NCBI GenBank assembly: GCA_014801785.1
Contig: JAAVDN010000018.1
Coordinates: 40,189-74,281 of the forward strand
Length of the DNA: 34,093 bases
Source: Bacteroides sp.
GTDB taxonomy: Bacteria > Bacteroidota > Bacteroidia > Bacteroidales > Muribaculaceae
Direction of reading: 5' to 3'
Part shown: positions 30,294 through 34,093 of the stretch, piece after piece
How the letters are laid out: every line of letters begins with the position of its first letter
Numbering within the stretch: the first letter of the stretch is position 1
Program-made: the position numbers and the translations under genes
Notes under the pieces: model-generated
The model's database searches: none
What the model was told of the DNA's origin: nothing
What the model saw: only the letters and a program-made list of their open reading frames with translations

Positions 30294-31237
30294 TGTCGAT
30301 TCATTTGTTTTAGGTATTCCTTCATTGGAGGTAAGCCCATTTCGGCTCTCCATTCATCTACTTTATCGGAGTCAAGTAGGGTATATGGCACCCTTATACC
30401 ACTATCATTAAGTATTAATTGTGTGCCATACTTTTGAGGGCGATTGCGCCACATGTCGCAACGGTCTTCCATCATCGCGATAAAAGATTTGTTGAGTTCG
30501 TTATCAGCAGCTACTTTATGGAAAAGTGGTAAATACTTTTCAATAGCGTCAAGCGAAGTATGCTGAATCACCTCCCAAATAGCAAAATTTGATTGCCCAA
30601 CGATTTTAGAAGACGGCCATCCATATTTATCCAGAATATCAAATATTTCTATCTGATTTATGCTGTCATTCCTTTGCATTTCCACAAGGCGAGTCTTTAC
30701 CAACAGGGTATCATGTGGAAAATCTCGCAACGCGGCAAGATAGGCATGACGCGGCATTTGGTCTCGATAATGGATTGAGTCTAACCGTTCTTTAAGCTTG
30801 TGGTCGTAGTTACGCTCAATAAATAATTTTCGTGCTTGCAGGGTATCGCAGAGAATTTTCCATTTCTGAGAAGAGTGCAGGGAAAGTAAATCCTTGTCTT
30901 GTCCAATTCTGTCGCTGTACCATTGAGGATATAGCTGTACTCTTGCAAACAGGCGATTGAAAGCTAAGCTTTCATTACCGTTTATTGCCGCTGCACAGGC
31001 TCCATTATAAAGATCAACTTCTGCAGGTTTCACTCCGAGAGAAAACGCCTTGTCGAAAAAATTCGAGGCAAGTTCGAAATTTTTTTTCATATAGCACGAA
31101 TCTGCCTTGTAGATTAGCGTCTTATAGATTTCGATAGAGTCTGATAGGGTCTCATATTCTGGAGCTTCATTATTTGCAGAAGCACTGCAAGTAATAAGAA
31201 AATAAGAAACCCAAATCATTAGTTTTTTAGTCATCAT
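30290..31237 (-). CDS. Secreted TPR-like protein with DUF6624 domain
   Basis: This 315-residue protein has a signal peptide (about 1-21, MMTKKLMIWVSYFLITCSAS) and a TPR-like helical region (about 35-110: YKADSCYMKKNFELASNFFD, then LYNGACAAAINGNESLAFNR). A C-terminal DUF6624-like domain (about 170-300) reads ILDKYGWPSSKIVGQSNFAI, WEVIQHTSLDAIEKYL, FIAMMEDRCDMW and KYGTQL. The domain is widespread in Bacteroidota, with unknown role. It is the first gene of a leftward pair and lies behind the ATACCCA operator candidates. A signal cysteine (Cys17) is present but the context ITCSAS is not a clean lipobox. Confidence 0.8.
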   Translation of the reverse strand: MMTKKLMIWVSYFLITCSASANNEAPEYETLSDSIEIYKTLIYKADSCYMKKNFELASNFFDKAFSLGVKPAEVDLYNGACAAAINGNESLAFNRLFARVQLYPQWYSDRIGQDKDLLSLHSSQKWKILCDTLQARKLFIERNYDHKLKERLDSIHYRDQMPRHAYLAALRDFPHDTLLVKTRLVEMQRNDSINQIEIFDILDKYGWPSSKIVGQSNFAIWEVIQHTSLDAIEKYLPLFHKVAADNELNKSFIAMMEDRCDMWRNRPQKYGTQLILNDSGIRVPYTLLDSDKVDEWRAEMGLPPMKEYLKQMNRQ

Positions 31238-31546
31238 ATTTGGTGTTTTGTTTAGTTATCGTAAAGTTATCGCCGTTGGATATTCCTTGCCATACCCAAA
31301 TCGGCACGTTTGCATATCGAGGAGAAAATTTAGGGGCAAAAGAGTTAAATATACCCAACTGGGTATGGCATAGAGGACAGACTTATTCTAATTTTGCAGT
31401 GAATAATTCTGCCGTTGGCTTCCGTGATATTGCGCACTCCGAGTTTCTCAAACACCTCATTACAATGTGATAAATCAGAATGAATCTCATTGAATTTTTC
31501 AATACTTGTCATCGTAGTTGTAAATCCTTGTCCAAAAAATGGATAA
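31238..31546. other. Intergenic region between the BlaI-like gene and the DUF6624 gene
   Basis: This 309-bp AT-rich gap holds the ATACCCA/TGGGTAT sites (31289-31369) and a possible leftward promoter, TAACTTTA (complement of 31262-31269). Its -33 region would fall at the first operator half-site. A 76-codon rightward frame at 31240-31470 crosses these elements and has no gene-like features, so no gene is called. Confidence 0.55.
31289..31369. promoter_or_regulatory. Candidate operator: three ATACCCA/TGGGTAT half-sites
   Basis: GCCATACCCA (31289-31298) is the exact reverse complement of TGGGTATGGC (31360-31369). A third half-site in between makes the palindrome ATACCCA-AC-TGGGTAT (31351-31366). 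They lie 50-130 bp upstream of the DUF6624 gene start. The BlaI-like repressor encoded next door is an obvious candidate to bind here, although its known relatives prefer TACA/TGTA half-sites. Confidence 0.5.
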
Positions 31547-31858
31547 TCATTCCCATAATTTAATTTCTTTTAGAAATAATTTAAAAGAATTATTATCACC
31601 ATTAAAGAATATTTTCTTTATTGATTCAAATATATATCGAAGGTAATCAGATTTGTCAATTTTGGAAGCATATAGATACGGTTTGTACCCATGGATATTA
31701 GCTGAGTACCCCAGTTGCTCAAGTTCTCTTACTACCGTTGAGACTGTATTGTAGTGTAGATTTTCTCCAATTTTGACGTTTATCTGGTTCACAGTCATTG
31801 GCCCATTTTCCCATATTATAGCCATTATCTGTTCTTGTCTGTTTGATAACCGTTTCAT
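31547..31858 (-). CDS. BlaI/MecI/CopY family transcriptional repressor
   Basis: This 103-residue protein has a winged-helix domain (about 3-70: LSNRQEQIMAIIWENGPMTV, HYNTVSTVVRELEQLGY, YLYASKIDKSDY) matching BlaI/MecI repressors, and a short C-terminal dimer region. Relatives are usually about 120 residues, so it is slightly short. They dimerise on palindromic operators and are inactivated by a BlaR1/MecR1-type protease; no such protease gene is in view. Its ATG overlaps the stop of the outer-membrane protein gene (ATGA), so it is translated from the same mRNA and could feed back on it. Target genes may include the pair at 29565-31237. Confidence 0.88.
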   Translation of the reverse strand: MKRLSNRQEQIMAIIWENGPMTVNQINVKIGENLHYNTVSTVVRELEQLGYSANIHGYKPYLYASKIDKSDYLRYIFESIKKIFFNGDNNSFKLFLKEIKLWE

Positions 31859-34093
31859 TCCGTACTGAATCTTGAATTGTCTGTATTCTTTTCAATTCTC
31901 GGGGCTCTGAATCCTTTTCCTGAGTTGAATTTATAAGTCACTCCAATTTTTACCGTCATAAAAGTTTTCGATGATGTAAAACGGTTATACCCTGATGATT
32001 CAGTTTTTATTTTACTTTTTCGTTGCAGCATGTTCTCAATACCAACTGATACAGACCAGTGTTTTCCAAACTGTTTCTGTAATGTCGGATTAAGATTCAG
32101 AATCGGGAAGACAGTGATATTGCCAATCTTCATTTTTGAGTTATAGAAGCAACTCATCGTGAGATTGAATCCTTTTAGCAATAAAAATGTGGTGCTTCCC
32201 ACAAGCTGAAGATAACCGAAAGTATCAAAGAAATCCTTGGCAGAGAGTTTCTGAGAGGTAATCATATATGTCAGACTTGAATAGAGATTCCACCATTTAG
32301 TGATGTTGATGAATCCATCGCCGTGAATGAAGAAATTACGGTCTTTCCCTTCGTTATCCCAAGTAAGGTATAGTCTTTCCGGATAATCCGGATTCGAGGT
32401 GAACATCTGCCTTATCGGGTTGTCAGTCACTGAATATCCGGCTGCGATTGTAAATCTGCCTGCAAGGACAAAATCAAGACTTACCGCATCGGTGAAACTT
32501 GGTGTAAGATTTGTGTTGCCGACTGTATAGGTATAGTTAGAGACCTGTCTTACAACCGGATTCAGCGACTGGAACGAAGGACGCCTTATGTTTCTATAAT
32601 ACCCCATAGCCACAGTATAATCTCCTTTCTCTGTGAGGCTATATGACACATTTGCGTTGGGGAAAAGGTCGAAACGGTCGTAATTTGCCACACCTCCGTT
32701 TGTCCCGGAATATTCACCACGTATTCCGGCTTTGAATTTCCATCTTCCGGCTCTGCCATTTGCAGTGGCATATACGGCTGCAATATTCTCGCCATACGAG
32801 GTGTCATAATCAAATCGGGGATTTATAAGCCATGTTCCGTCTTTGGAAAATTTATGAAACGAATTGTTTGAGACATCGTTGAAAGTATATTTGCCACCGA
32901 CATTGATATTCCAGCTCGGATTGAACACCTTGCGGAACGACAGATCTGTCACAAATACATTGTATCTGTTACGGCTGTCACTCCTGTAAACAGAGTCATT
33001 GGGTAAATAAGACCAGCGCATTACATTATCCTCGGCCACAGAAGAACTCTGATAGTTATAATTCGAGATAAGCTTCAACACTGAGCCTTTATTGTCAGTT
33101 GAGTGGGACCAGTTGAAAGCAACATTGAAATTATGGAAGCTATCCTGAGTGTTATATGAGCCTGATGTACTCCCATTAAGGTCTGGGCTTGACATATAGG
33201 TCTCCGAAGTTGACTGATTACTGGATTTATTGGGGTTGTAGTCAAACTGAAGTCCTATTTGATCTCTGCCGGTCGGCTCATAAAATATACCAAGAGACAT
33301 ATTCCCTTGAATAGCTTTATCCTTACGGTGTGACACGCCGGTCATCTCCTGAGACGCAGCCGAATTGGTCGTTTCTTCATGAGAGGTATATTTCTCCGAC
33401 GGGCTTCCGTTTACGTTGCCGTTGAAGTTAACTGTCCATCGTCCTGTATGTAATCCAAGATTTACAAAAGGATTTATCCATTGTTTATACTCTCCTGCTG
33501 TCACGTTCAGGCCGGTTGATCCATCGAGGCCATCGACACGATTGCGTTTCAGATTTATTCTGATAACGCCACCTGAAGAATCGGCGCTGTATTCAGCACC
33601 GGCTTTGGGAATAATCTCGATTGTAGCGATAGATGACGATTGGATAGATTTCAGATATGACATAAGCTGATTTCCAGACATATTTACTTTACGGTCATCA
33701 ATATAGACTGAAGTACCACCTTGTCCATAGATTGACAACATATCATCGGTAGCCCACACTCCGGGAGCAGTTTTCAACAGCTCCTGAGCATCCTTATTGG
33801 CAGATAGCGGATTTGCTGCTACATTCAAGACAATACGGTCTGCTTCTCTTCGTATCAGAGGTGCCTTTACAACTACCTCCTGCAATGTGGTTGAAGACTG
33901 TCTTAGAACGATTCTACCCATATCAGATTGTATCTGGGAAAGCATAACATCTTCATATCCTATAAATGACACTCTGATTTTATTACAATTAGGCCCGACT
34001 TCAATTCTGAAGTTTCCGGAAGCGTCTGTCACTCCACCGCCAACAACTGAATCAGTCGCAAATGCTGTGATATTGGCAAATTCAACAGGTGTT
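31855..34093 (-). CDS. Outer-membrane beta-barrel protein with CarboxypepD_reg-like domain (partial, 5' end off the right edge)
   Basis: The frame is open to the right edge; the in-window part has about 745 residues. It begins inside a CarboxypepD_reg-like beta-sandwich (TPVEFANITAF ... VTDASGNFRIEV ... VSFIGYEDV). A TonB-receptor plug-like region follows (LQEVVVKAPLIRREADRIVL, TAPGVWATDDMLSIYGQGG, SVYIDDRKVNMSG, IEIIPKAGAEYSADSSGGVI), then a long beta-barrel of the outer-membrane beta-barrel family, ending VGVTYKFNSGKGFRAPRI. Such proteins lack a substrate-specific SusD partner and are often paired with BlaI/BlaR-like regulators in Bacteroidota. It probably carries a signal peptide outside the window. 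The BlaI-like gene follows with a 4-bp overlap. Confidence 0.9.
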   Translation of the reverse strand, partial: TPVEFANITAFATDSVVGGGVTDASGNFRIEVGPNCNKIRVSFIGYEDVMLSQIQSDMGRIVLRQSSTTLQEVVVKAPLIRREADRIVLNVAANPLSANKDAQELLKTAPGVWATDDMLSIYGQGGTSVYIDDRKVNMSGNQLMSYLKSIQSSSIATIEIIPKAGAEYSADSSGGVIRINLKRNRVDGLDGSTGLNVTAGEYKQWINPFVNLGLHTGRWTVNFNGNVNGSPSEKYTSHEETTNSAASQEMTGVSHRKDKAIQGNMSLGIFYEPTGRDQIGLQFDYNPNKSSNQSTSETYMSSPDLNGSTSGSYNTQDSFHNFNVAFNWSHSTDNKGSVLKLISNYNYQSSSVAEDNVMRWSYLPNDSVYRSDSRNRYNVFVTDLSFRKVFNPSWNINVGGKYTFNDVSNNSFHKFSKDGTWLINPRFDYDTSYGENIAAVYATANGRAGRWKFKAGIRGEYSGTNGGVANYDRFDLFPNANVSYSLTEKGDYTVAMGYYRNIRRPSFQSLNPVVRQVSNYTYTVGNTNLTPSFTDAVSLDFVLAGRFTIAAGYSVTDNPIRQMFTSNPDYPERLYLTWDNEGKDRNFFIHGDGFINITKWWNLYSSLTYMITSQKLSAKDFFDTFGYLQLVGSTTFLLLKGFNLTMSCFYNSKMKIGNITVFPILNLNPTLQKQFGKHWSVSVGIENMLQRKSKIKTESSGYNRFTSSKTFMTVKIGVTYKFNSGKGFRAPRIEKNTDNSRFSTE

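Noticed and set aside
29565-30353. Longer start for the lipoprotein at 30353
   Set aside because: The first 20 codons lie inside the upstream gene; the ATG at 30293 gives a proper lipoprotein signal and an ATGA overlap.
31240-31470. A 76-codon rightward frame between the BlaI-like and DUF6624 genes
   Set aside because: It runs through the operator palindromes and probable promoter and shows no protein-like pattern.

Overview
The window looks like a chromosome segment from an anaerobic Bacteroidales gut bacterium, probably Muribaculaceae-like. The order-level call rests on several things: Bacteroidota -7 promoter boxes of the form TAnnTTTG, a CarboxypepD_reg/beta-barrel outer-membrane protein, a DUF5106-like thioredoxin-fold protein, a PepSY-like periplasmic protein, the HSDR_N-PcrA pair, NspC, and a class III (oxygen-sensitive) ribonucleotide reductase. 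The family-level call is inference.

Region 1 (1 to about 4.4 kb) is the end of an integrative element or prophage. Three small leftward genes face a rightward XRE/S24 repressor across a control region with TACCAA/TTGGTA operators that overlap a well-formed leftward promoter. Downstream of the repressor lies a single, well-formed type I-C-like CRISPR repeat (1992-2023). It sits in the leader of a compact operon: a 72-aa protein, a DUF2335 membrane protein and a tyrosine integrase. No second repeat and no cas gene is visible. This orphan repeat is the most interesting item in the window and fits the architecture of an RNA anti-CRISPR (solo repeat unit) or a Cas5d-cleavable leader. After the integrase comes a C/A-rich, G/T-poor tail with helically phased CCCGAAA motifs, which may be integrase arm sites, and then a leftward terminator.

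Region 2 (about 4.4 to 14.9 kb) is mostly core chromosome. It holds a 0.6-kb repeat-rich non-coding leader, a secreted Ntn-type hydrolase, a membrane protein, a hotdog thioesterase and dprA in one run. A DUF5106/thioredoxin-fold protein and a nucleoside phosphorylase follow. Next come a leftward pair (a PRTase-HAD fusion and a UPF0104-type flippase-like membrane protein), a PepSY-like protein and a DAACS-family symporter.

Region 3 (about 14.9 to 16.6 kb) is an AT-rich accessory island bounded by two related palindromic elements. It carries a collapsed type I restriction-modification locus (hsdM start joined to hsdS end) and an intact BRO-N/Fic protein.

Region 4 (16.8 to 29.4 kb) is housekeeping. 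Leftward lipA-lipB and nrdD-nrdG serve lipoate assembly and anaerobic dNTP synthesis. Rightward come an HSDR_N protein with PcrA/UvrD helicase, nspC, ruvX, def and the ABC-F factor ettA, with one leftward OmpA-domain protein.

Region 5 (29.4 to 34.1 kb) starts after a nested hairpin with IS3-like ends. It is an AT-richer leftward cluster: a beta-barrel outer-membrane protein running off the right edge, a BlaI/MecI-like repressor, then a DUF6624/TPR protein and a lipoprotein behind a candidate operator. No rRNA or tRNA gene was recognised. Intergenic spaces are unusually rich in short tandem repeats at several separate places.
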